DNA of 64,000 nucleotides from Methyloterricola oryzae (GTDB lineage: Bacteria > Pseudomonadota > Gammaproteobacteria > Methylococcales > Methylococcaceae), in NCBI RefSeq assembly GCF_000934725.1, contig NZ_JYNS01000001.1, forward strand, positions 186,001-250,000. The letters are read 5' to 3'. A model generated the notes under the pieces. The model was given only the letters and a program-made list of their open reading frames with translations. It did no database searches and was not told where the DNA came from. Shown one piece after another: positions 55,111 to 63,312 of this stretch. The number at the start of each line of letters is the position of its first letter. Within the stretch, counting starts at the first letter, position 1. The position numbers and the translations under genes are program-made.

Positions 55111-55410
55111 GTGGACGCTTTACTGATAGTTTTATTCGGGCTCCTGCATGTTGCAGACGGCGTGATCACCTACCTCGGCTTGACGTTTTTCGATGTGGCG
55201 GAAGCCAACCCGGTCCTCAACTACTGCGCCGACGTAATCGGCCTGGGCTGCGCCATCCCCCTGCTCAAGGCCGGTGGCATGGCCTTCATTATCTTCATGT
55301 TTTTCGACCGTCGCCGGTCCAAGAGCCGCTGGATCACCGCCACCCTGGCCTCAAGCGTCATCTTCTATTCCTATGTGGTGACGCAGAACGTGCTGCTGGT
55401 GGTCGCCTGA
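55111..55410 (+). CDS. Small membrane protein, DUF5658-like
   Basis: 99 aa with three likely membrane helices (LLIVLFGLLHVADGVITYLGL, CAIPLLKAGGMAFIIFMFF and ITATLASSVIFYSYVVTQNVLL). The pattern D..ITY.GL......EANPVLNY is typical of DUF5658 proteins, whose function is unknown. GTG start with GGAG 6 nt upstream. The long preceding region with a sigma54 promoter could be its leader. Confidence 0.62.
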   Translation: MDALLIVLFGLLHVADGVITYLGLTFFDVAEANPVLNYCADVIGLGCAIPLLKAGGMAFIIFMFFDRRRSKSRWITATLASSVIFYSYVVTQNVLLVVA

Positions 55411-55452
55411 GCGCCAGAAACAGAATTGAAACACTGAAACAGCCGTGAAACG

Positions 55453-55473
55453 CCGGCCCGCGCATCGGGCCGG
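55453..55473. terminator. Bidirectional hairpin between convergent genes
   Basis: Perfect 8-bp stem CCGGCCCG (55453-55460) and CGGGCCGG (55466-55473) around a 5-nt loop, midway between the DUF5658-like gene and the acyl dehydrogenase gene. T-rich sequence (TTCGTATTTG) follows on the plus strand. Just before it, TGAAAC occurs three times (about 55427-55450). Confidence 0.6.
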
Positions 55474-55484
55474 TTCGTATTTGC

Positions 55485-56585
55485 TCACCGTCCTTTGCCG
55501 CGAAAGCCTTCCCCTGTCCCCAGCAGCGCGGCGATGATGTTCTTCTGAATCTCCGAACTCCCGGAAAACAGCCTCCCGGCCATGGCATCCAGCACCAGTT
55601 CCTGCATGCCCGATCCGCTCTGCTCCAGGCCTTTCGCGCCGAGGATCTGCACCGCGTCCAGGCTTGATTGCAGGAAAGCCTCCGAGGCGAAGAGCTTGGT
55701 CTGGGCCGAAACCAGGCTGATGCGCTGGCCCGCTTCGCACAGCCGGACGCACTCCCGCAGCCACAGATCGATGGTGTCCAGGCGCAACTTCATGTCGGCA
55801 ATGCGGTGGCTGATGGCCTGATGATGACCCAGGTGCACGCCCCGGGAACGCCGCTCGCGGCTGTGGGTGACCACCTGCTCCAACTGCCACTCCATCACGC
55901 CGGCGATGCCGGCAAACACGAAGCTGCGCTCCAGTTCCAGGGCGCGCTGGATCATGGACCCGCCCGCGCCGGCCTTGCCCAGCAGGCGGTCGAAGCCCAC
56001 CAGGCAGCCGTCCAGCAGGACCGAACCGGTGGCGCTGCCGCGGCAGGCACGCACCGCGCCGTCCTGTGTCATGCGGCAGCCGGCATCCCGCGCCGATACC
56101 AGGAAAGCGCTGATGCCCTCCTGCAGCCTGGCGTAGACCACCAGCCAGTCGGCCAGCGGCACATTGGTGATGTAGCGCTTCTCGCCGCTCAGGCGAAAGC
56201 CATCCGCCACCGGCTCGGCGCGGGTGGCCATCGCCCGCACGTCGGAACCGCCGCTGGGCTCGGTGATGGCATGACCCGCCAGCCATTCGCCGCTGATCAG
56301 CCGGGGCAGCAGCTCCTGTTTCTGGTCCTCGCTACCATGCTGCAGGAGAGGAAACACCGCCCCCCACAGATGCGCATTCACCGCCAGCACCAGGCCGGGA
56401 TCGCGGCAGGCCCTGCCCAGCAGCCGGTGCGCCTTGTAGAGCTCGCCGAAGCCGTCGCCGAGACCGCCGAAGGCCATGGGCACGGCATGCCCGAGAATGC
56501 CCTGCTCCGCCACCTTGCGAAAACGCTGGCGCAGCCGGCTTTCCCCGTCCGGAGCGGCTTGCGGTAATACGTCCTCGCTGCTCAT
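55485..56585 (-). CDS. PltE-like acyl-carrier-protein dehydrogenase (acyl-CoA dehydrogenase family)
   Basis: 366-aa flavoprotein. It keeps the ACAD fold: AITEPSGGSDVRA (FAD/substrate loop), the middle beta domain, and a C-terminal helical domain with GVMEWQLEQVV, QAISHRIADMKLRLDTIDLWL and LFSGSSEIQKNIIA. These C-terminal segments resemble PltE/RedW/PigA, which oxidise prolyl-carrier protein to pyrrolyl-carrier protein. Its start overlaps the adenylating-enzyme stop by 4 bp. With the ligase and carrier protein next door, oxidation of a carrier-bound prolyl group is the best guess; oxidation of another acyl-ACP is possible. Confidence 0.75.
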   Translation of the reverse strand: MSSEDVLPQAAPDGESRLRQRFRKVAEQGILGHAVPMAFGGLGDGFGELYKAHRLLGRACRDPGLVLAVNAHLWGAVFPLLQHGSEDQKQELLPRLISGEWLAGHAITEPSGGSDVRAMATRAEPVADGFRLSGEKRYITNVPLADWLVVYARLQEGISAFLVSARDAGCRMTQDGAVRACRGSATGSVLLDGCLVGFDRLLGKAGAGGSMIQRALELERSFVFAGIAGVMEWQLEQVVTHSRERRSRGVHLGHHQAISHRIADMKLRLDTIDLWLRECVRLCEAGQRISLVSAQTKLFASEAFLQSSLDAVQILGAKGLEQSGSGMQELVLDAMAGRLFSGSSEIQKNIIAALLGTGEGFRGKGR

Positions 56586-58018
56586 GATCCGGCCGCCAGG
56601 GTCTTGAGGCGCGCGTAATCCAGCTTGCCGGTGGACAACCGGGGCAACTCGTCCAGTTGCAGCCAGCGCACCGGCTGCATGTAGGCAGGCAATTGGTGTT
56701 TCAACATGGTTCTCACCTCAACCAGCACCGCTGGTGATTCCAGGCACAGTGCCAGCACCGGGCGCTGTCCGGCCGCAGGATCGTCGATGCCCACCGCGGC
56801 GCAGGCGCGGACGCCCGCAACCCGCAAGGCCGCCTGTTCGATCTCGGCGGGCTCGACGCGATAACCCGAGCACTTGAGCATGCGGCCCATCCGGCCGTGA
56901 AACCGGTACGCGCCGTCCGGCCCCAGGCTCACCCGGTCCCCGGTGGCATACCAGCCCTCCGCATCGCACAGGGCTTGCACACGTCCCCCGGACAGATACC
57001 CGCTCGCCAGTGTCGGGCCGCGCACCCACAATTCCCCGTCCACCAGTCTCAGCTCGTCCCCCGCCGCCTGGAAGCCGATGGGAATGGCTTGGTCCGGCCG
57101 CAGCCGCGAACGCTCCACCTGCCAATGGCAGCACACGTTGGTTTCCGTAGGTCCGTAGAAATTATACAGCCGTACCTCGGGCAGAGCCTCGGCCAGCGCC
57201 ATCAGTGCCGGCGCAGGAAACACCTCGCCGGCGAACACCAGGAAGCGCAAGGCATCCAAAGGAGTGTCTGGCAGATTGCCCTTGTAGGCCAGGAAAGACA
57301 ACAGGGAGGGCACGGTGTACCAACCGCTGATGGCCTGCTCGCGCAGCCAGGCGCTGAGCCGGGCCGGCGCCAGGGTCAGCCCGGAGGGAAGGAAATGCAG
57401 GCTCGCGCCGCGGCCCAGCACGGCGTAGAGATCGAAGGTGGACAGATCGAAAAAAAACGGCGCGCTGCTGACGATGCGATCCTCCGGGCGCAACGCCAGC
57501 AGGTCCGACGCCCACGCGGCAAACGCCTGCACCGCGCCGTGGCTGAGCACGACACCCTTCGGGGTTCCGCTGGAACCTGAGGTATAGAGAATTGCGGCGG
57601 GTTCGGAGGCTTCCACCGGCTTCCGTTCGAAACCGGTGAGACTAGGCAGGCGGGCGGTATTCAGGTCCAGCCAGCGTGCGTTCTCCAGCCAGTCCGGAGC
57701 ATCCCCGGCGCCGATCACCGGGGCCGCCGCGGCGTCTTCGAGCATGCGGCGCAGGCGGGCCGGCGGGCTGCGGATGTCCAGCGGTACATAACAGCAGCCG
57801 GCCAGCAAGCTGCCGAACACGGCGATGACCGCATCGATGCCGCGGTCCAGGCAGACGGCAACCCGTTGGCCGGGCTCCGCTCCCCGGCTTCGCAGCGCCT
57901 GCGCCAGCGCAACTGCTGCCGCCAGCAACTGACCGTAGCTTAGCGCCCTTCCCGGCTCCGTAACCGCCAGGACTTCCGGGGCCGTCGCGCAGCGTCCAAG
58001 GAAGGCATCAAGCAACAT
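56582..58018 (-). CDS. Stand-alone amino-acid adenylating enzyme (PltF/RedM/PigI-like)
   Basis: 478 aa of the ANL superfamily. The P-loop is ILYTSGSSGTPKGV (144-157). D191 in PFFFDLSTFDLY corresponds to the Asp that binds the amino group in amino-acid-activating domains, which argues against a plain acyl-CoA ligase. FAGEVFPAP and YNFYGPTETNVCCHWQ resemble prolyl-AMP ligases. The catalytic Lys lies in LSTGKLDYARL near the C-terminus. It should load the neighbouring carrier protein; proline is inferred, not proven. The ATG at 58018 overlaps the acyltransferase by 11 bp; an ATG at 58051 is less likely. Confidence 0.78.
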   Translation of the reverse strand: MLLDAFLGRCATAPEVLAVTEPGRALSYGQLLAAAVALAQALRSRGAEPGQRVAVCLDRGIDAVIAVFGSLLAGCCYVPLDIRSPPARLRRMLEDAAAAPVIGAGDAPDWLENARWLDLNTARLPSLTGFERKPVEASEPAAILYTSGSSGTPKGVVLSHGAVQAFAAWASDLLALRPEDRIVSSAPFFFDLSTFDLYAVLGRGASLHFLPSGLTLAPARLSAWLREQAISGWYTVPSLLSFLAYKGNLPDTPLDALRFLVFAGEVFPAPALMALAEALPEVRLYNFYGPTETNVCCHWQVERSRLRPDQAIPIGFQAAGDELRLVDGELWVRGPTLASGYLSGGRVQALCDAEGWYATGDRVSLGPDGAYRFHGRMGRMLKCSGYRVEPAEIEQAALRVAGVRACAAVGIDDPAAGQRPVLALCLESPAVLVEVRTMLKHQLPAYMQPVRWLQLDELPRLSTGKLDYARLKTLAAGS

Positions 58019-59309
58019 GCCCGGGCGCAGCCCCCCCCAGCAGTTCAGCATCCATGTGTGCCAGCAGGCATTCCAGCCAGGCCTCGTCCACCGCCGGCTT
58101 CAAATAGTTGAAGGACAGGGTGATCTGGCCGTTGGCCTGCCCGACCAGCAGGGCAAGCCCGGGTGGCAGGGTCATCCAGCACAGATGGAACACGCCCAGA
58201 ACCCGCGCGCCCAGGAACTCGCCATGGCCGAAGCGTTGCTCCCCCACATCGGAAAACCACAGGCTGCTGAGTTCCCCGCCGCTGTGCTGCTTGCGCAGCA
58301 GCCGGGCGTAGCGCTCGGGCGAGAGCCACTGGCCCATCCACATGGAGGGCAGATAGGCATAGTCCAATTCCTCGGCGATGGTGCGCCGGTAATCAGCCAG
58401 CAGATGCCCCATGAGCGTGGCGCGGTCCGCCGCCTGCGCCCGGGTGGCGCGCGCGAACAGACAGCTGACATGGTTGGCGAAGACCGGCGTCGGCGCGTTC
58501 TGCCGGCGCAGGTTGAAGGCATAGGGCACGCAGTAGCCGGCCTTGGCCGCGGGCGGACCCGCCAGTTCCATGGCGCGCATGAAACTACCGATGGTGTACA
58601 GCGTCTTGCCCGCCAGGCCCATGGTCTGCTGCGCCAGGGCGTTGATCTGCCGTGATTCTTCCGCGCTGTAGCGCCGCAGCCGCAGGTGCAGGGTTTGTGG
58701 ACCGGCTTCCGAACGGGTCGGCAGGCAACTGTCCAGGCGATTGCACCGATCGTTGTGGCGCTTGGCCTTGAGGAATAAGGCCGCCTTCTTCCAGAAGCTC
58801 CACTTCGCCAGGCGTTCGCCGATGAGTGACGGCCCATCGCGGTAGCGATCCGGATCCTGGCTGCACAGGAACTCCAACAGGAGCTTGCCGCCGGTAGCGT
58901 CCAGCAAGGGGTGCAGCCACTGCAGCATGAGCAGGCCACCGCTGTCGCCGGCTATCCAGTGCAGGCTCAAGGGCGGCGCCTGGTTGAGGGGCGCCGGCCG
59001 ATTGAGGAGCTCCACGGCGACGGCGCGGCAGGCCTCGAGATCGGCGCCGGGGTGCACCATCAGCGCGATGCGCTCACCCGAGGGCACCCAGGCATGGCGC
59101 TTTCCCCTCCGCTCCAGGCGCGCTGTGGCCTGAGGAAAGCGCTCGGCCAAAAGGTCCAGTCGCGCCTGCAGACGGGCCAGGTCCGGCGTGCCCTCCAGTT
59201 CCAGCACGAAGCCGCAGTAGCCCCCCGGCATTCCGGCGGCGCGGATCTCCTGATCGAGGACAAAGGTGAAATAATCGGCCGGATTGAACCAGCGCGGCGT
59301 TTCGCTCAT
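58008..59309 (-). CDS. Condensation/CoA-dependent acyltransferase-superfamily protein
   Basis: 433 aa. The key motif is LHPLLDATGG (H133, D137), the HxxxDxxG block of NRPS condensation domains, PapA-like and wax-ester acyltransferases. The N-terminal half has the expected fold (LARLQARLDLLAERFPQATARL). A second-half segment FNYLKPAVDEAWLECLLAHM is like the C-terminal floor of the superfamily. It probably transfers a carrier-bound acyl group onto an alcohol or amine. It starts in a 4-bp ATGA overlap with the carrier-protein stop. I cannot name a closer homologue. Confidence 0.68.
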   Translation of the reverse strand: MSETPRWFNPADYFTFVLDQEIRAAGMPGGYCGFVLELEGTPDLARLQARLDLLAERFPQATARLERRGKRHAWVPSGERIALMVHPGADLEACRAVAVELLNRPAPLNQAPPLSLHWIAGDSGGLLMLQWLHPLLDATGGKLLLEFLCSQDPDRYRDGPSLIGERLAKWSFWKKAALFLKAKRHNDRCNRLDSCLPTRSEAGPQTLHLRLRRYSAEESRQINALAQQTMGLAGKTLYTIGSFMRAMELAGPPAAKAGYCVPYAFNLRRQNAPTPVFANHVSCLFARATRAQAADRATLMGHLLADYRRTIAEELDYAYLPSMWMGQWLSPERYARLLRKQHSGGELSSLWFSDVGEQRFGHGEFLGARVLGVFHLCWMTLPPGLALLVGQANGQITLSFNYLKPAVDEAWLECLLAHMDAELLGGAAPGHVA

Positions 59310-59554
59310 GCCGAAGCCGTGCGGGTGATCCACTGCTCCAGCGCGCTGAGGCTGCGCACGTTCTCGGGCTCGATCTCGTTGTCGGGCAGGGTGACGCCGA
59401 ACTCCTTCTCGGCGAACATCACCAGGCGCATGATGCCCATGCTGTCCAGCCCCGCTTCCAGCAGATCGTCCGCGTCGCCGAAGGCTTCCGGCGCCTCGTG
59501 ATAGATCAGCTCGCTGAAAATGAATGCCCTCAGTTTTTCCTTCATGGATTCCAT
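59306..59554 (-). CDS. Acyl/peptidyl carrier protein
   Basis: 82 aa. The phosphopantetheine site is S38 in EAGLDSMGIMRL. The helical pattern and FGVTLPDNEIEPENVRSLSALEQWI are typical carrier-protein features, and the protein resembles the PltL/PigG type that holds prolyl and pyrrolyl groups. It lies between the halogenase (gap of 3 bp) and the acyltransferase (overlap of 4 bp). An in-frame ATG 9 bp inside the gene is an alternative start. Confidence 0.82.
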   Translation of the reverse strand: MESMKEKLRAFIFSELIYHEAPEAFGDADDLLEAGLDSMGIMRLVMFAEKEFGVTLPDNEIEPENVRSLSALEQWITRTASA

Positions 59555-59557
59555 GTA

Positions 59558-60754
59558 CTACCAGTGGCTGGCATGCCGGCCTGCCAACAGACGGTTCTGC
59601 AAATGATTGACACCGCTCCACAAATCGCCGGCAAGGAGCTGGGCGATCTCGTCCCGTAATTGCGGGTGCTGGTCGGCCTCGAAGAAGAGGTTATGCACCA
59701 TGTCGGACTGGTAAAAGCGCTCCACGAACACGCGCATGGTGTTGAAGCCCAGCAGATATTCATCGTCATCGCCCGCGTGCAGTTGCGGGTCGGCCTCAGT
59801 GCCCGAAACCAGGCCCTGGTGCACTCGGTCCGCCACCCGCGCCGCGCCGGTGAAGGCCAGGAACACGCCCGAGGAAAACACCGGGTCCAGGAATCCGGCG
59901 GCATCCCCGCAGCAGGCGTAGCGCAGGCCATAGCGGGTCTGGTTGGTGTAGCTGAAATCCGCCTCGGTGCGAATCGGGGCATCCTGCTCCGAGCCCTCCA
60001 GCAGTTGACGCAGGACGGGCGACTGGCCCAGATAGCGGCGGAACAGGTCCTCCACGCTGCCGGCGGGGCGCGCTTTCTGAACCACCAGGCCGACGCTGAG
60101 GCGACGGCCGCTCAAGGGGATGATCCAGATCCAGCCGATATCCACCACAGGGATATAGATCGTCCCGGTGCGGAACAGTTCATCGGCCGTGTCGTTCCGG
60201 GGAATGTCACGGTAATGGCTGAAGACAGCGAACTGCCCCAGGTTGGAGATGCGCGCGATGCCGCCCTGCGCCCGGCCCATGAAGGCGCTGCGGCCGCTGG
60301 CGTCCACCAGATAGCGGCTGCGGTGGCTGCCCGCTTGGGTGCTCACGGTCACGCCCTCCTCCGCGCAGTCGGCCTTGAGCACCTTCTCGTTTTCGCGGGT
60401 CTCGACACCCTGGGCCGCCGCATTGCGGAACAGCAACTCGTCGAAAGGTCCGCGCTCGATCTGGTAGGTGCGGCGCTGACGGCTCAGGGGAAAGAAAATC
60501 TGGCGCCCCACGGCTTCGTCCATGAACAGGGCGCCGCTCTTGAACTGGTTGCCGGCGCTCCAGTCGATGCCGAGGCGCTCCACCACCGGCTCGCTCAAAG
60601 GCAGCATGGACTCGCCGATGTGAAAACGCGGATGGCTGTCGCGCTCCAGCAGCAGCACGCGGTGACCATGCTGGGCCAGCAAGGTGGCCGCGGTGGAGCC
60701 CGCGGGCCCACCGCCCACCACGGTCACGTCATAATCGAAGCGCGTTGCCGGCAC
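59558..60754 (-). CDS. PltA-like flavin-dependent halogenase
   Basis: 398 aa. The FAD motif is VVGGGPAGSTAA (13-24). Halogenase marks are all present: K72 in QFKSGALF aligns by eye with the active-site lysine region of PltA; GWIWIIP (207-213) corresponds to the WxWxIP block; FLDPVFSSG (288-296) is the phenol/pyrrole-halogenase FxxPxxSxG motif; TEADFSY and LLAGDLWSG also parallel PltA. PltA chlorinates pyrrolyl-carrier protein. A non-halogenating oxidoreductase of this family cannot be excluded. A flavin reductase would be needed and is not in the window. Confidence 0.78.
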   Translation of the reverse strand: MPATRFDYDVTVVGGGPAGSTAATLLAQHGHRVLLLERDSHPRFHIGESMLPLSEPVVERLGIDWSAGNQFKSGALFMDEAVGRQIFFPLSRQRRTYQIERGPFDELLFRNAAAQGVETRENEKVLKADCAEEGVTVSTQAGSHRSRYLVDASGRSAFMGRAQGGIARISNLGQFAVFSHYRDIPRNDTADELFRTGTIYIPVVDIGWIWIIPLSGRRLSVGLVVQKARPAGSVEDLFRRYLGQSPVLRQLLEGSEQDAPIRTEADFSYTNQTRYGLRYACCGDAAGFLDPVFSSGVFLAFTGAARVADRVHQGLVSGTEADPQLHAGDDDEYLLGFNTMRVFVERFYQSDMVHNLFFEADQHPQLRDEIAQLLAGDLWSGVNHLQNRLLAGRHASHW

Positions 60755-60781
60755 CTTCAGACTCCAGGGACCGACAGGCCA

Positions 60782-61180
60782 TCAACGGTCCGGATGACCG
60801 TCCTCCGTCGTGTCGTAGACGATGCGGTACACCTTGTAGTTGGTGCCGCCCACGCCCATGCCGGTATAGGTGATGCGCCCCTGGCCCTTGTACATCTCCT
60901 CCAGGCGCGCCACGTCCTTGCCGAAGTAGAAGGGAATCCACATCTTGCCGGTGCTGTAGGTCATTTCGTCGGAAGGCGGGCCGATGATTTCGTGCACCAT
61001 GCCCTTGGTCATGCCCAGTTTGAGCTTCGACCAGGGACTGCTGGCGGGTATGCTGCCGACGATGCGCGACTCCTCATCGCTGGCCTGGCTGGCCGAGGGG
61101 CCTTCCTTTTTGGAGCTGGCGCAGCCGCTGACACCGAGTACAACAGCAAGCAGCACGAGTCCGGGCGTAGGGTTCTTCAT
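60782..61180 (-). CDS. BamE/SmpA-like lipoprotein
   Basis: 132 aa. The signal peptide ends with lipobox GVSGC (Cys20). The mature part has WSKLKLGMTKGMVHEIIGPPSDEMTYSTGKMWIPFYFG, the SmpA/OmlA-like fold seen in BamE. A second BamE in the chromosome is likely, so this copy may be dedicated to the biosynthetic locus, perhaps for export of an outer-membrane pigment. It is the first gene after an internal promoter and lies 27 bp before the halogenase. Confidence 0.72.
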   Translation of the reverse strand: MKNPTPGLVLLAVVLGVSGCASSKKEGPSASQASDEESRIVGSIPASSPWSKLKLGMTKGMVHEIIGPPSDEMTYSTGKMWIPFYFGKDVARLEEMYKGQGRITYTGMGVGGTNYKVYRIVYDTTEDGHPDR

Positions 61181-61246
61181 TCATGATCTCCTTCTAGGCA
61201 TTCCACTGATGGCCAGGCACAGGCTGCGTGGCCGCCGGAATTTGGA

Positions 61247-61252
61247 ATTATA
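61247..61252 (-). promoter_or_regulatory. -10 element of the halogenase/pyrrole sub-operon
   Basis: The minus strand reads TATAAT, 67-72 bp upstream of the lipoprotein ATG, in the 186-bp gap after the chain-length-factor gene. The -35 is not obvious. It suggests the lower half of the cluster can be transcribed on its own. Confidence 0.5.
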
Positions 61253-61366
61253 ACGCGGCTGCGCGCAGAGTAAGGCGTTGTGATAGGCGGCGAAGCATCC
61301 GGCCGAACCCTTGCGTGTCCTTTGCGGTTGTCACCGCTACGCCTGCGTGAAAGAGATTTGGAAGAC

Positions 61367-62122
61367 CTAAGCGGCAGCAGACGTCGCAAGCAACAGATCC
61401 CCTACCCAGCCGTTGCCCGACAGCGCCACCGGGCCGGCTTCGCCCAATGCCGCCGATTGCAACAGAGGCAAGGCCCAGGCCGCCGGGGCCGTTTCCAGCA
61501 GATTTGAGAACTCCGCGCGATTACCGCTCGCACCGATCGGACAGGGCTTTCCCAAGTGCGCCAGAGCCTCAGGCACATCCCCTGCCGCCAAAACCATAGC
61601 GCTGGCCACGGCCACACGGCCCAGAGGCGGCGCCAGGTAGCCGGGCCAGCGCTCATCGTAACAGACCACGAGCAGCTCACCGCCGTTGCAGCTCAGCTGG
61701 CACCAGGCTTCCAGCAATCCAAGAGCAAACGTGTCATGCCCGGCAGCCAATGCAGTTGCCGGTTCCGGGCACCCGTGAACGATGGTCCAGTAACCCGCGG
61801 CGGTGTTGTGCACCGAATTGTGGAATGCCGTGGGCGAGACGAGACCTTCCGGCTTGGCCAGTTCGATGCACAATTGGTCGGTGACCTGCATCTCGCCGCC
61901 CACGCTGGCGAACACCGAGGGCAGTGCGGCGGGTGAGCGTGCGGCTTCCCTGCAGGCGCGGGCGGCGGCGCTGAAGGCCAACTGGGTCGCCTCGCTGGCG
62001 CGCCGGCGCAGACCGGCGGGCATGGCATCGCGGTCGATGCCACCCACGTCGAAGGGCAGTGCGTCCGACTCCAAACCGATACCGCAGACCGCATATCCCA
62101 ACAGGCTCATGCGCTCCATCAT
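61367..62122 (-). CDS. Chain-length-factor-like ketosynthase partner (Ketoacyl-synt_2)
   Basis: 251 aa, only the N-terminal lobe of a ketosynthase fold. It lacks a catalytic Cys; the segment SPTAFHNSVHNTAAGYWTI is the hallmark of the short KS-like proteins in aryl-polyene clusters, where they form a heterodimer with the active ketosynthase and set chain length. Its start overlaps the ketosynthase stop by 4 bp, consistent with a heterodimer. Confidence 0.8.
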   Translation of the reverse strand: MMERMSLLGYAVCGIGLESDALPFDVGGIDRDAMPAGLRRRASEATQLAFSAAARACREAARSPAALPSVFASVGGEMQVTDQLCIELAKPEGLVSPTAFHNSVHNTAAGYWTIVHGCPEPATALAAGHDTFALGLLEAWCQLSCNGGELLVVCYDERWPGYLAPPLGRVAVASAMVLAAGDVPEALAHLGKPCPIGASGNRAEFSNLLETAPAAWALPLLQSAALGEAGPVALSGNGWVGDLLLATSAAA

Positions 62123-63312
62123 GCCCCTCCCGACCGCAACAGCACGCTGGCATTGTTGCCGCCGAAGCCGAAGGCATTGCTCAGCACATGGCGGGGACGC
62201 GCGCCCGCTTGCGGGTCGCCCAGCACCGGCAAGGCGCTGTCCACGCCCAGTTCCCGGAATCCGCAGGTACCGGGCAACAGGCCGCGCTCCAGGGCCAGCA
62301 GGCTGACGACGGCCTCCACCGCCCCGGCGGCGCCCAGGGTGTGGCCCAGCAGACCTTTCACGCCGCTGCAGGGGGGCGGCTTCGGGAACATCTGCGTCAC
62401 CGCGCGCGCCTCGGATTGGTCATTGAGCGGCGTCGCGGTGGCGTGCAGGTTGATGTAGTCCACCGACTCCGGCGACACGCCCGCCCTCTCCAAGGCCATG
62501 GCCATGGCGCGGGCCGCTCCGGCCCCATCCGGATGCGGCGCGCTCATGTGGTGGGCGTCGGAGGATTCGCCCACCGCAAGCAAGAATGGCGCGCCGGCAT
62601 TGGCCGCAGCCCGCCGTTCCAACAGCAGCATCCCCGCGCCCTCGCCGATATTGATGCCCCGCCGTGAACTGTCCATGGGCCTGCAGGGCTGCGGGTCGAT
62701 CAGCTCCAGGCTGTGAAAGCCGCGCAAGGTCAGGCGGCACAGGGTGTCGACGCCTGCCACCAGCACCGCATCGCACACCCCGGCCGAGATCAGACGCTGC
62801 CCCGCCGCCAAAGCCTTGGCGCTGGATGAGCAGGCAGTGGAAATGGCATAGCTGGGACCGGCGAGCCCCAGTTCCAGGGCCAGGAACTCGGCGGTGGCCT
62901 GGGCGGCGTGACGGCGCATGAAATGAAAGTCCGAAGGCATGGTGCCGGTTTCCAGGAACCGAGTGTAGACGGCCTCGGAGTCGTAGATGCCGGACGTGCT
63001 GGTGCCCAGCACCAGGCCCACGCGCTCGCGCTGGTAGCGATCCATAGCCTCCTCCACCCGGGCGCGGAAGCCGTCCTGGTTGAGAGCTTTCAGGGCCAGG
63101 CGCGCATTGCGGCAGCCATAGGCCGCCAAGCGTTCAGAAACTTCGGGCAACGGCGTCTTGACCGCGCCGACGACGGTCTCGAAGGGCAGTTCGAACAGTT
63201 TCAGGGACGACAGGCGGCAGCGGTTATCGACCAGCGCCTGCCACAAGGCTTCCACGCCGTCCCCCGCGGCGCTGATGCAGGTGTAGGCGGTGATGGCGAC
63301 CGGTTCGATCAT
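62119..63312 (-). CDS. Aryl-polyene-type beta-ketoacyl-ACP synthase
   Basis: 397 aa. FabF-like ketosynthase with the triad C161 (STACSSSAKAL), H289 (NLHATATPLND) and H323 (KGLLGHTLGAAG). NLHATATPLND, where FabF has NAHGTSTP, is typical of ketosynthases in aryl-polyene and related pigment loci. It extends a polyene chain with malonyl-ACP together with its short partner. It is coupled to the exporter gene upstream by a 4-bp overlap. Confidence 0.88.
   Translation of the reverse strand: MIEPVAITAYTCISAAGDGVEALWQALVDNRCRLSSLKLFELPFETVVGAVKTPLPEVSERLAAYGCRNARLALKALNQDGFRARVEEAMDRYQRERVGLVLGTSTSGIYDSEAVYTRFLETGTMPSDFHFMRRHAAQATAEFLALELGLAGPSYAISTACSSSAKALAAGQRLISAGVCDAVLVAGVDTLCRLTLRGFHSLELIDPQPCRPMDSSRRGINIGEGAGMLLLERRAAANAGAPFLLAVGESSDAHHMSAPHPDGAGAARAMAMALERAGVSPESVDYINLHATATPLNDQSEARAVTQMFPKPPPCSGVKGLLGHTLGAAGAVEAVVSLLALERGLLPGTCGFRELGVDSALPVLGDPQAGARPRHVLSNAFGFGGNNASVLLRSGGA

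Noticed and set aside
59558-60754. Geranylgeranyl-reductase-type oxidoreductase instead of halogenase
   Set aside because: The WxWxIP-type block, the FLDPVFSSG motif and the lysine region favour a halogenase; the alternative stays possible but less likely.
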